A program made the translations under genes and the position numbers. The notes beneath the pieces are model-generated. The model did no database searches. It was not told the origin of the DNA and saw nothing but the letters and a program-made list of their open reading frames with translations. Source: Mucilaginibacter sp. OK268 (GTDB lineage Bacteria; Bacteroidota; Bacteroidia; Sphingobacteriales; Sphingobacteriaceae). From it: a DNA stretch of 64,000 bases. The stretch is taken from assembly GCF_900103125.1 (NCBI RefSeq), contig NZ_FNJV01000005.1:310001-374000 (forward strand), in the 5' to 3' direction. Numbering within the stretch: the first letter of the stretch is position 1; every line of letters begins with the position of its first letter. Below are positions 17,841 through 26,409 of the stretch, piece after piece.

Positions 17841-19241
17841 ATGTACAGCACATTACAAAACGACCTGGATAACCTGGATTATTTACTATCCCTAACCAAA
17901 GATAAAGCCGCCGCTTACCTGAATGAAATAAATGACAGGCCTGTAAGCATCAACAATGTACAGGTGACCATTCCCATCAACCTCCCTGAAAACGGAATTG
18001 GCTTGGAGGATACACTGAAGGCCTTTTATGAGCAGCATCAGGATAAAATAGTGGCATCATCCGGGCCGCGGTACTGGGGATTTGTAACCGGTGGCACCAC
18101 CCCTGCCGCCATTGCCGGCGACTGGTTAAGTGCTGTATTTGATCAAAATCCCCAAAGCTTAAATGGCGCCGGGGATGTGTCCGCTAATATTGAGCTGCAA
18201 ACCATTAACTGGCTTATTCAATTGTTTGGTTTACCATCCTATTTTAAAGGCGGCTTTGTAACGGGCGCTACCATGTCAAACTTTACTTGTTTGGCCGTGG
18301 CAAGGCAATGGGCAGGTAAGCAAAAAGGCATTGATATTGCACGTGAGGGCATCAAAACAGAGATCAGGATATTGACGGCTACTCCACATTCATCAGCCAT
18401 TAAATCGCTGGCTATGCTGGGTTTGGGCAGTGGTAATATCATCACCATAAAAACCGCTGAAGGTAACCGGGAGGCAATGGATACAGCTGATCTGGAAGCC
18501 AAATTGCGGGAGAGTAAAGATTTCCCGGTAATAGTGATCAGCAGTGGCGGCACGGTTAATACCGTTGATTTTGATGATATGCAAGCCATCGCCAACTTGC
18601 AAAAACAGTATACTTTTTACTGGCATATCGACGCGGCCTTTGGTGCTTTTGCAGCTTGTTCTGAAAAATATGCACATTTATTAAACGGCTGGCAATTTGC
18701 CGACAGCATTACGGTAGATTGCCACAAATGGCTCAATGTTCCGTACGACAGTGCCATATACCTGGTTCAGGAAAAACACTCGGCTTTGCAGTTACAAACG
18801 TTTCAGAACAGCAATGCCCCCTATCTGGGCGATCCGGCTACCGACTTTAGTTTCCTGAACTTCGGACCAGAAAACTCCAGACGTTTAAGGGCATTACCGG
18901 CTTGGTTTGCCCTGCAAGCCTATGGCCGCAACGGATTTGGATGGATAGTGGAAAATAATATTAACCTGGCAAACCAGTTTGCGCAATTGCTGGAGGAAAA
19001 AACCATGTTTAGGCTAACCGCCCCGGTAAGGTTAAATGTAGTTTGTTTTAGTATTCCGGATGAAGAAAACAGGAGTGGCAAACTGGCACTGATATTAGAA
19101 AAGCTCAAAGTATCAGGTAAGTTGTTTATCACCCCAACCTCTTATAAAGGAGTGCCTTGTCTGCGGGCGGCGTTTGTTAACTGGCGAACTACGGAAGAAG
19201 ATATTTTGATAGCCATTGATGAGTTGATCAAGGCTTCCTGA
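17841..19241 (+). CDS. Pyridoxal phosphate-dependent decarboxylase (group II)
   Basis: Protein of about 466 aa. I chose the ATG at 17841; a TTG start at 17817 is possible in frame. Fold-type I PLP features are present: T-G-A-T-M-S-N-F-T in the cofactor phosphate region, H-I-D-A-A-F-G (H262 and D264, the Asp binding the pyridine nitrogen) and the Schiff-base lysine K296 in D-C-H-K-W-L-N. The family covers glutamate, aromatic amino acid, aspartate and diaminobutyrate decarboxylases; it looks nearer the aromatic/tyrosine-type group, but the substrate is not determined. It stands alone between a desaturase and a regulator gene. Confidence 0.83.
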   Translation: MYSTLQNDLDNLDYLLSLTKDKAAAYLNEINDRPVSINNVQVTIPINLPENGIGLEDTLKAFYEQHQDKIVASSGPRYWGFVTGGTTPAAIAGDWLSAVFDQNPQSLNGAGDVSANIELQTINWLIQLFGLPSYFKGGFVTGATMSNFTCLAVARQWAGKQKGIDIAREGIKTEIRILTATPHSSAIKSLAMLGLGSGNIITIKTAEGNREAMDTADLEAKLRESKDFPVIVISSGGTVNTVDFDDMQAIANLQKQYTFYWHIDAAFGAFAACSEKYAHLLNGWQFADSITVDCHKWLNVPYDSAIYLVQEKHSALQLQTFQNSNAPYLGDPATDFSFLNFGPENSRRLRALPAWFALQAYGRNGFGWIVENNINLANQFAQLLEEKTMFRLTAPVRLNVVCFSIPDEENRSGKLALILEKLKVSGKLFITPTSYKGVPCLRAAFVNWRTTEEDILIAIDELIKAS

Positions 19242-19497
19242 TCGGGAAATGAGTGGTTTAATAATTTAAACCAGTTGACTTTCTATTTAAGATTTGAATA
19301 TTAAGCTCAACTAAATCAGTTTCTTATGGAGTTTAGCTAAATAATGCGTGGAGTATTTTTTTGTATAGCATAAAAGCAGATAAGTGATTTTTGCTTATCA
19401 CATCTAAAAAAAATTAGCGTTATATTGCAATATCCTGTGAATAGATAGAACGGCAAATTCATAGCGTAAAATACTGCTTTATAAACCTATTTATTGT

Positions 19498-20475
19498 ATG
19501 AAACACATATCAATACTGGTTCCTAAACGGGCCATACTCGGGAGCCTGGAAGGGTCGCGCCAGTTGCTTACGCAAGTGAACCAATTTTTTTTGGCTGCGG
19601 GCAAAGACCCTATTTTTAAAGTTGAACTGGTTGGACTTACTATGGAAACCGCTGTTAGCGGTGGCTTATTTACTGTTAACGCCAACAAGGTGATCGGCGA
19701 AGTACGAAAAACCGACCTGATCATTATTCCGGCTATTGATGGAAATATCAGCGAAGAAGTTGAAAATAATAAAGAGTTTTTACCCTGGTTAACCCAGCAA
19801 TATAATAATGGCGCCGAGATCGCCAGTTTATGTATGGGAGCCTTTTTACTGGCTTCAACCGGTTTACTGGCCGGCAAAAAATGCGCTACGCATTGGATGT
19901 TTGCTAATGAATTCAGGAAGATGTTCCCGGATGTTAACCTGGTTACTGAAAAAATCATTACCGATGAGCAGGGCATTTATTCGAGTGGTGGAGCTTTCTC
20001 CTATTTAAACCTCATCTTATATCTCATCGAGAAATATGCTGGTCGCGATATCGCTATTTTAAGCGCCAAGGTATTCGCCATTGAAATGGAGCGGAATAGC
20101 CAATCTTCCTTCATCATATTCCAAGGGCAAAAAGATCATGCGGATGATCCGATCAAAAAGGCACAGGAGTTTATTGAAAAGAACTATCAAGACAAGATCA
20201 CGGTAGAGCAGCTGGCATCCATGTTCGCTCTGGGTCGCAGGAACCTGGAACGTCGGTTTAAAAAAGCCACTGCCAATACCGTAGCCGAATATATACAACG
20301 TGTTAAGATAGAGGCAGCCAAAGTAAGCCTGGAAACTTCGCGCGAAAATGTGAATGAAGTGATGTATAATGTGGGCTATACTGATACCAAAGCCTTCCGC
20401 ACCACATTTAAGCGCATTACAGGCCTATCGCCTATTGATTACCGCAATAAATATCAAAGGGAATACGCAACGTAG
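19498..20475 (+). CDS. GlxA-type AraC family transcriptional regulator
   Basis: Cytoplasmic regulator of 325 aa. Residues 1-190 form a DJ-1/PfpI (class I glutamine amidotransferase-like) domain with C112 in S-L-C-M-G-A-F at the nucleophile elbow. Residues 218-320 form an AraC DNA-binding domain with two helix-turn-helix units. The second contains V-M-Y-N-V-G-Y-T-D-T-K-A-F-R-T-T-F-K and ends G-L-S-P-I-D-Y-R. Family members bind small ligands and activate nearby catabolic genes. The likely target may be the upstream decarboxylase or the gene itself; that is inference from position only. Confidence 0.87.
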   Translation: MKHISILVPKRAILGSLEGSRQLLTQVNQFFLAAGKDPIFKVELVGLTMETAVSGGLFTVNANKVIGEVRKTDLIIIPAIDGNISEEVENNKEFLPWLTQQYNNGAEIASLCMGAFLLASTGLLAGKKCATHWMFANEFRKMFPDVNLVTEKIITDEQGIYSSGGAFSYLNLILYLIEKYAGRDIAILSAKVFAIEMERNSQSSFIIFQGQKDHADDPIKKAQEFIEKNYQDKITVEQLASMFALGRRNLERRFKKATANTVAEYIQRVKIEAAKVSLETSRENVNEVMYNVGYTDTKAFRTTFKRITGLSPIDYRNKYQREYAT

Positions 20476-20496
20476 CAGAGACCTTAATTTTAACTA

Positions 20497-20979
20497 TCAG
20501 GGCATTACTGAAGGTTTCTGTGAAAAGATATAGCTGATACGCTCCTGCTGATGTGCTGTATCGGTATCTGTTACTAATTCTTTACCTGTAAATCGCTGGT
20601 AATTAGCAATGGTATTTCCGGTATTTGAGCTGATGGTTTTAACTACTTCAACAGATACAAGATCGCCCGGGATCCTGGCACCGAACCAACGGTCGTCATC
20701 CTGTTGTTTCCAGGTAACCAACGTCAGGTTTTCGCCCAAAGGATAGTTTGTTGAACCTGATATAGCTGTTTTTAAAGCCAGCTCGTTGCCATACAAGGTA
20801 GACATGGTTTGCGCTTTTTTGTTGATAGATGAAGTGATCACTTTTAAGCCGGCTTTGCTAAAGTTGAACGAAACGGGTATAGCTGCTTTCTTATTCAAAA
20901 GTTCTTCGGCTGGCTTGCGGTTATTACAGGCTGATAATATAAAAACAGCGGCTACGAATAATATATAGGTAATTTTCAT
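20497..20979 (-). CDS. Small predicted lipoprotein of unknown function
   Basis: Protein of 160 aa with a lipoprotein signal (hydrophobic residues 4-15, then S-A-C with Cys 18). The mature part is mixed alpha/beta and has D-D-D-R-W-F-G-A-R-I-P-G-D and V-S-V-E-V-V-K-T-I. I do not recognise a family with certainty. It follows the haem-binding/P460-like gene by 17 bases on the same strand, so it may be its partner in the periplasm or at the inner face of the outer membrane. Confidence 0.65.
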   Translation of the reverse strand: MKITYILFVAAVFILSACNNRKPAEELLNKKAAIPVSFNFSKAGLKVITSSINKKAQTMSTLYGNELALKTAISGSTNYPLGENLTLVTWKQQDDDRWFGARIPGDLVSVEVVKTISSNTGNTIANYQRFTGKELVTDTDTAHQQERISYIFSQKPSVMP

Positions 20980-20996
20980 GATGGGTTCCTGATCAG

Positions 20997-21959
20997 TTAG
21001 TGTTCAATTGGTGAGGTAAAAACAAAATCGGTATTGCTTAATGGCTTATGGCAGCTAACACACTCATTGGTGAACATGGCCGTTTTGCCATAAGGCACAA
21101 GCTTATCGGTTTTAAACCGGGCCCAGCCCCAACCAGCAGTAGCAGCGTACTTTTTATCATCCTTGATCATATATTCCACCTGTTTAAAGGCACCGGTATG
21201 TACATTGCCATCTTTATCAGTTACCTGATCCCAGGCTACTTTGGCAAATGTTGTTCCGTTGGGCCATGGATTGATGTGATGTTCACGGATGGCTTTAATG
21301 GCTATCGGGTTGCCAAATATTACTCGCATGGTACCATTATCAAAACGTTCGGTACTGCTGATGGTTTCCCAGTTTTTATAATCGGGTATATAAGTAATTC
21401 CATTCAAGGCTGTGGGTGGTTTAACTGATACAGCAATTGCTTTTTGCCAATGCGCATACTGTTTATCGGCCGCGTTTATTTTGGTTGTATCACCCGGTAT
21501 TTGTTTAGGTGACATGGACGAGACATACTTTTTAAGTACCTCCAGGTCGCTTTTGGAAACAGCGGCCGAAGGGTGAACCAGCTCATAATCTTTTATGGGC
21601 ATAGCGCCGGCGGCTATCTGGTTCACGGCTTCCCAAAGCACAGCTTTTTGATCGGCCGGTGCCAAGTTTTTCCAGTTAGAAAAATTTAGGTGCTTACGAC
21701 CGATGTTCACATGATTGGCTACTTTCCAGGAAACAGGTGATACCTGATCATACCAGCGAAGGTTTGTTTCGTTGGAGTGACAATCATAACATGCCCGTAC
21801 CAGTATACTTTTTACCTCTGCCGGTGCTTCTATCTCTGCTTTTACAGGTGGATTTGTAATTTGTGGGCGGATGAATTGTATGGACAAAAAGCCGATCAGT
21901 AAAATGGCTGCTATAATAACGGGTTTTCTTTTGAATAAGCTGGAAGGTTGGGCACTCAT
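20997..21959 (-). CDS. Haem-binding domain / cytochrome P460-like protein
   Basis: Protein of 320 aa with one N-terminal membrane anchor (residues 13-30), so the rest faces the periplasm. The first haem c motif, C-Y-D-C-H at 57-61, with S-N-E-T-N-L-R-W-Y and P-V-S-W following, is typical of the Haem_bd domain. The second half resembles cytochrome P460: residues about 190-320, with G-T-M-R-V-I-F-G-N-P-I-A and the closing motif C-V-S-C-H at 300-304. Two CxxCH sites suggest two covalent haems. P460 relatives oxidise hydroxylamine or detoxify small N compounds; the activity here is unknown. Probably co-transcribed with the downstream lipoprotein gene. Confidence 0.8.
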   Translation of the reverse strand: MSAQPSSLFKRKPVIIAAILLIGFLSIQFIRPQITNPPVKAEIEAPAEVKSILVRACYDCHSNETNLRWYDQVSPVSWKVANHVNIGRKHLNFSNWKNLAPADQKAVLWEAVNQIAAGAMPIKDYELVHPSAAVSKSDLEVLKKYVSSMSPKQIPGDTTKINAADKQYAHWQKAIAVSVKPPTALNGITYIPDYKNWETISSTERFDNGTMRVIFGNPIAIKAIREHHINPWPNGTTFAKVAWDQVTDKDGNVHTGAFKQVEYMIKDDKKYAATAGWGWARFKTDKLVPYGKTAMFTNECVSCHKPLSNTDFVFTSPIEH

Positions 21960-22116
21960 AGTTCGATGATTATACTGTAAAGTTGCTTAATAATAAGTAC
22001 TTATACACCTATATCAACGCTGAATTAGACAAACGTAAAGCTGAACCGGACATTTTAATAGTTGAATTATACAAATGTCCACCTATCAGATCTCAAAAAA
22101 ACACAGATAGCTATTT

Positions 22117-23259
22117 TTAACCAGCCTCCGCTGCTTTATCCATATCCAATTGAAAGATCTTTTCGGTATCACTTACTTCAATATCCTTATTGGCATCCAG
22201 GTTAATAATGGTATCATTATTTTTAAAAGGCATAGTGGCGTGCAGGGTGTACTTACCAAGAGGCACTTGTGTTGCCGTAAATTCCGAACTCTGATCGTCT
22301 GCGGGTTTGTCCAGGGTAATGATATCGCCGGTTTCGGGTTTTAAAGTAACAATTGCCGTGTTAAAGCCCTCGTCAATGATATCAGCGGCCTCTGGTGTAG
22401 ATAACAGGGCTTGTGCCAGGTGCAAGTCGATTGTTATGTCTGCTGTTTTTGCCCCTGGTTCGTTACTGTTTGTTGTGGAATTATTGTTGCTTGAACTTAA
22501 GGGTAATACCAGATCTTTTAGTCCGTCAATAAACTTCATAACCCGGCTAGAGAAAAACCCCGAAATAAAAGAAAATAATAAAAGCCCCTTGCCTATGCTA
22601 ATATCTGTCATTTTGTTGTTGCTGCCACCCAGTAAATTATATCCGAGTACCAAAACAAGGGCACATACGGGGGCATAAAACATTTTTGATACCTGCCCGG
22701 ATATTTCAGCGGGGTCAAATGGCCCTGTATCTGCGTCTCCTGCCACTTTTAATGCCTCACGGTTAGCGATGCTCACGTAATAAATTAAGCTCACCAAAAC
22801 GCCCATAAGTGCCCAAAACAGCACTTCGGCATATGTGCCTGTTCCAACAAACCAGAAGAAATCATTTACGAAGATATCCTTATCGGTAAGATATGCTTTC
22901 GTGTCCTTATTACTTAGATTGATCAATAAGCCATCCAGGAGTTTTAAGCGGGGTTCATCTATGCAGTCGTCATATTCATTTTTCAGAAAATTAAAAACTG
23001 CCTGATTCCGCTCTTCACGTTTCGCGACCGCTGCTTTATTGACCGCAGGATCTTTTGATGCTGATTGCGTCGAATCCGGATATGCAGCAAGCACGTTATC
23101 TATATTTAAGAGTTGCACGCTGTCCAGTTTTTTATGATCGGTACCTTTGTAGCAAAAATGAAGCGCAGTATAAATCATCGCTACAAAAACAAGTAACATG
23201 CAAAGAGTCAGTAACCAACCGGCACCGCTCCAGGTTTTTGCTTTAAAAAATGACAACAT
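22117..23259 (-). CDS. Multi-pass membrane protein at the end of the eCIS operon
   Basis: Protein of 380 aa that I cannot assign to a family. It has four likely membrane segments: about 14-36, 143-163, 193-211 and 223-240. A soluble loop (37-140) lies between the first and second. A C-terminal domain (about 265-380) contains G-K-Y-T-L-H-A-T-M, as in beta-sandwich domains such as PEGA. It is the last gene of the injection-system run, 30 bases after the amidase gene, in the same direction. Possible roles are anchoring or releasing the particle, or sensing; these are guesses from context. Confidence 0.6.
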   Translation of the reverse strand: MLSFFKAKTWSGAGWLLTLCMLLVFVAMIYTALHFCYKGTDHKKLDSVQLLNIDNVLAAYPDSTQSASKDPAVNKAAVAKREERNQAVFNFLKNEYDDCIDEPRLKLLDGLLINLSNKDTKAYLTDKDIFVNDFFWFVGTGTYAEVLFWALMGVLVSLIYYVSIANREALKVAGDADTGPFDPAEISGQVSKMFYAPVCALVLVLGYNLLGGSNNKMTDISIGKGLLLFSFISGFFSSRVMKFIDGLKDLVLPLSSSNNNSTTNSNEPGAKTADITIDLHLAQALLSTPEAADIIDEGFNTAIVTLKPETGDIITLDKPADDQSSEFTATQVPLGKYTLHATMPFKNNDTIINLDANKDIEVSDTEKIFQLDMDKAAEAG

Positions 23260-23289
23260 GATCTTTTTATATTTATGGTTAAAAACTAT

Positions 23290-24102
23290 TTAAGACAAGT
23301 AGCTGCTGAATACCCACTCATCTGCCGTATTACTTATTTTACTCCATTGACTGGTAGTGGTATAAACAGATACCTGTGTGCCTTGTGTAATGGTGCGCAG
23401 CACCGGGAACGATGTACCCGGTCCCGAACGTACGTTTAATAAGGTCGCATATACGATTAAGGATGTTGTTTGAGGTGCATCGACCCCACTGAGCTGCTTT
23501 ATTTTGTTGTCAATCAGTGGGAAGAAGTTAGCTTCGGCGGATGTAATGGTATTGTTGCCGAAAAAGGCAGTGCCCGGACAGGTTTTCTGCTGATTGCCCA
23601 CCTGGTTGTTATTAACCACACTTTCCGGAAATCTTTTACCTGTTCGGTCGAACCAATGGTGGTAAACCACTTGTTCTTTTACTGGTTTCAGATCAAACTT
23701 CATGCAAAGTATAGCGTTTAAAAACACAATGGTATCCCTATGCGGCAGTGTCATCTGATCGTGCCCTGTATCAAAGTTACCTAAGTTTTCAATACAAATC
23801 GCCCCAGAGTTTGCTCCAAAAATGCCCGCGGGGGTAATATTTATGGGTCGGCACAAGCCAATGTTACCCGAAGGGAAAGTAGTTAGGTTTTGCGCAATAT
23901 CGCTCCATCCGTTATTATGAATATGATAGCTCCTCATGGATTCAAGCCAATACATTTCTCCCTGGCTGGGGCTTAATGAACTATAATTGGGCTCCCAGGT
24001 ATGGTGGTTTTGTATCATTTTGATACTTCTGGAAAAAATGGTATTCACCAGGTATTGCTGAAACTCCTGTGGGGTGTATATGTGAAATTGTGCTAAGGCC
24101 AT
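23290..24102 (-). CDS. N-acetylmuramoyl-L-alanine amidase with SH3 domain
   Basis: Protein of 270 aa. Residues about 25-200 are an Amidase_2/PGRP-type domain. The expected zinc ligands are H33 or H34 in Q-N-H-H-T-W, H148 or H149 in V-Y-H-H-W-F, and C175 in K-T-C-P-G. Residues about 212-270 form a bacterial SH3 domain (A-T-L-L-N-V-R-S-G-P-G-T-S-F-P-V-L). It would cut the bond between muramic acid and the stem peptide. There is no signal peptide, so export would need lysis or the injection machine. It lies 27 bases after the AAA ATPase gene, which suggests a role in particle release or as a peptidoglycan-cutting part of the system. Confidence 0.75.
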   Translation of the reverse strand: MALAQFHIYTPQEFQQYLVNTIFSRSIKMIQNHHTWEPNYSSLSPSQGEMYWLESMRSYHIHNNGWSDIAQNLTTFPSGNIGLCRPINITPAGIFGANSGAICIENLGNFDTGHDQMTLPHRDTIVFLNAILCMKFDLKPVKEQVVYHHWFDRTGKRFPESVVNNNQVGNQQKTCPGTAFFGNNTITSAEANFFPLIDNKIKQLSGVDAPQTTSLIVYATLLNVRSGPGTSFPVLRTITQGTQVSVYTTTSQWSKISNTADEWVFSSYLS

Positions 24103-24129
24103 GGTTTTTCCTCCGGTTATGTTGTTTAG

Positions 24130-25446
24130 TTAACTCATAGTACGTTCTTCTTTGCGATACTCTTTTCTTATCGCTTCTATCAGATCAACGTTACGTATAT
24201 ATTGATCATTTTTGGAAATAGATTGCAGCGCGGCGTAATGGATGATATTGAGTATGGCTGCTCCGGTTAATTCATATTTATCGGCCAGATCCTTTAATTG
24301 GATGCCCGGTTCCGGCCCGCATGATGCCGGGAATGCTTTCTCCCATAATTTCAGCCGTTCCTGGGCATTTGGCATAGAAAAGTGTATAATAGTATGGAAG
24401 CGCCTTAAAAAAGCATCGTCCATATTGCTTTTTAGGTTGGACGCCAATATAAGCAAGCCCGGAAAATCTTCTATGCGTTGCAGTAAGTAGCTCACTTCCT
24501 GGTTGGCATATCTGTCATGTGAGTTTTGTACATTAGTACGTTTACCAAATAAGGCATCTGCTTCGTCAAAAAACAGTATCCAGTTTTTATTTTCGGCTTT
24601 CTGAAATACTTTTTCCAGGTTTTTTTCGGTTTCGCCTATGTATTTACTCACCACCTGCGAAAGATCAATGCGGTATACTTCTTTATCAAAGTGTTTGCCG
24701 AGTAAGGTCGCCGTTAATGTTTTACCTGTTCCGGAGGGGCCGTGGAAGAGCGCCCGGTAACCCGGTTTTATTTTTCTTTTCAGCACTTCATCCTGCATCA
24801 GGGTATCATTATGTTTTACCCATATCAAGATCTCGTTAAGCTGATTCTGGGTATAATTGTTCAATACAAGATCGTCCCACGTCATCGCTGTGGTAATATT
24901 TTTGGCCGGAAAATCGGGACTAAATTTGGGTATGGTTTCTGCACCTGTAAGAAAACGACTTACCCATTCCGCATCAAGTATTATCCGGCCGCTCATCAGT
25001 GGCTCACCCTCTTTAACGGTTTCCATAGATAATACCCTTTGTTTAGCCAATATACCATTAGTGAGTAAATGCCGAACCGCAAGGCGCTTCTCAATATCAT
25101 TGCTGCCTAATATGAATTGGACAGTTTCGCCAGTTGGCAATAATCCGCGATGATTGTTACCCTTAATTCCACCAAACTCCGGAAAATCGCCACCATTGGG
25201 TAAAAATTCTTGTATGATATTTTCAAAAAAGGAGGTACGCAAATGTGGAGCCAACGCAGTTAAAAGGATGATGTACTCTTCAATCGGAAGTTTATTTTCG
25301 ATGATAAACCCGTTAAGGGAACTGCCATCGTCCATGAGGGTAACCGCCGGAAAAGAGGCTTCCGTATTATTAAAATGTGATTGCAGACGATTATGTATCA
25401 CCTGGTACAGCATTTCTAAAGAGTTTGTTATAGATTGAGCCTGCAT
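24130..25446 (-). CDS. AAA+ ATPase of the contractile injection system (Afp15-like)
   Basis: Protein of 438 aa. Residues 1-200 are a variable N-terminal region. A classical AAA+ module follows with Walker A G-P-S-G-T-G-K-T at 236-243, Walker B I-L-F-F-D-E-A-D at 290-297 and an arginine-finger region F-L-R-R-F at 346-350. An ATPase of this type is a constant part of eCIS loci (Afp15, PVC15) and is thought to help assembly or cargo loading. It is not ClpV: it has one ATPase domain and no Clp N-domain. It sits directly after the eight cargo genes, a placement that suits a loading role. Confidence 0.87.
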   Translation of the reverse strand: MQAQSITNSLEMLYQVIHNRLQSHFNNTEASFPAVTLMDDGSSLNGFIIENKLPIEEYIILLTALAPHLRTSFFENIIQEFLPNGGDFPEFGGIKGNNHRGLLPTGETVQFILGSNDIEKRLAVRHLLTNGILAKQRVLSMETVKEGEPLMSGRIILDAEWVSRFLTGAETIPKFSPDFPAKNITTAMTWDDLVLNNYTQNQLNEILIWVKHNDTLMQDEVLKRKIKPGYRALFHGPSGTGKTLTATLLGKHFDKEVYRIDLSQVVSKYIGETEKNLEKVFQKAENKNWILFFDEADALFGKRTNVQNSHDRYANQEVSYLLQRIEDFPGLLILASNLKSNMDDAFLRRFHTIIHFSMPNAQERLKLWEKAFPASCGPEPGIQLKDLADKYELTGAAILNIIHYAALQSISKNDQYIRNVDLIEAIRKEYRKEERTMS

Positions 25447-25468
25447 CGTATTTTAGCTTTTAATAAAA

Positions 25469-26398
25469 TTAAGGTTTTTTTGCTCCCTCATTTGTAAACA
25501 GTTCAGGTATACGTAATACATCAACAGATAAAAATACGCCGGTTCCCTTAGGCAATTGATCATCAAACTGACCTGGAAGAGTTCTCATTATCCACATGGG
25601 TGATTGTCCGTTACCACTAACCAGCATCGGTGTTGGTGGTAAAGGTTCATTGATGTATCCCTGCAGGTTGATAATGCCACTGGCAAATTTTAGTTTAATG
25701 GAACCACCCGTCATATCAAAACCGCCTTTTGACGAATATTCACTGCTTAACCCTAATGTAAGATCAAGTTTTGGTATAAAACTCCATTTATCATGTAACA
25801 TTTCCAGATAAGGCTTAAATTCAAATTCTGTATCAAATGACAGCGGTGTTTTACCATCGCTTAGTTTATATTTAAACGATGATAAAGGAAAATAATCATG
25901 GTAAGGGATCAGTGAAAGTGGCAGAGCTATATTTTTGTCATTGAGCAATTTTATAGTATCGGTTCTAAATCTTTGATCGGTAGCAAACACAGAACCTAAT
26001 ATTCCCAGGGAGCCCAGGCCGAAACCAATAATGCTGGCTTTGAGTTCTGTAGGCTGCTTATCCCAAACTTGCTTTTTTAATGCGTCTGTTTGTTCTTTCT
26101 GCCATTCTTCAAATCCGGGTTTATCATCTAGCTGTTCTTTAACAACTCCTGCCCCTTCGGTAAGTGTTTTTGATGGATCGTCTTGCCTTTGAACCAGATT
26201 ACTGGAGGGTTTAAAAAATGTATTATTATTTGGAGCAGGATCGGCCGTGCGCATAACCCTATCAGCCATTGTATCAGCTTCCTGCTCGTAAACGTCATTG
26301 GGCTGATTGATGGTAAGTTTGGGCTGAAAGAACAGGGGCTTTGTATCCCTTGATCTCACTGGCATTTCCGGCTGCTTTGTGTCTTTTACTGCTTTCAA
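25469..26398 (-). CDS. Candidate eCIS cargo: leader only, unknown C-terminal domain
   Basis: Protein of 309 aa. Residues 22-50 carry the leader shared by all eight cargo genes (F-F-Q-P-K-L, then N-Q-P-N-D-V-Y-E-Q-E-A-D, then M-A-D-R-V-M-R), and F-F-K-P follows at 61-64. Unlike most neighbours it lacks the DUF4157 domain and the C-x-x-C segment: V-Q-R-Q replaces I-Q-R-K-C. Residues 121-140 are hydrophobic (I-G-F-G-L-G-S-L-G-I-L-G), and the rest looks beta-rich with alternating hydrophobic residues. No catalytic motif was recognised. It lies 11 bases after the next cargo gene upstream. Confidence 0.7.
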   Translation of the reverse strand: MKAVKDTKQPEMPVRSRDTKPLFFQPKLTINQPNDVYEQEADTMADRVMRTADPAPNNNTFFKPSSNLVQRQDDPSKTLTEGAGVVKEQLDDKPGFEEWQKEQTDALKKQVWDKQPTELKASIIGFGLGSLGILGSVFATDQRFRTDTIKLLNDKNIALPLSLIPYHDYFPLSSFKYKLSDGKTPLSFDTEFEFKPYLEMLHDKWSFIPKLDLTLGLSSEYSSKGGFDMTGGSIKLKFASGIINLQGYINEPLPPTPMLVSGNGQSPMWIMRTLPGQFDDQLPKGTGVFLSVDVLRIPELFTNEGAKKP

Positions 26399-26409
26399 GT
26401 TATTCTATA

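Noticed and set aside
17841..19241. Sphingosine-1-phosphate lyase next to the sphingolipid desaturase
   Set aside because: The PLP protein fits amino acid decarboxylases (H-I-D-A-A-F-G, D-C-H-K-W-L-N) and lacks a lyase-type membrane anchor; adjacency to the desaturase is not evidence, as a terminator separates them.
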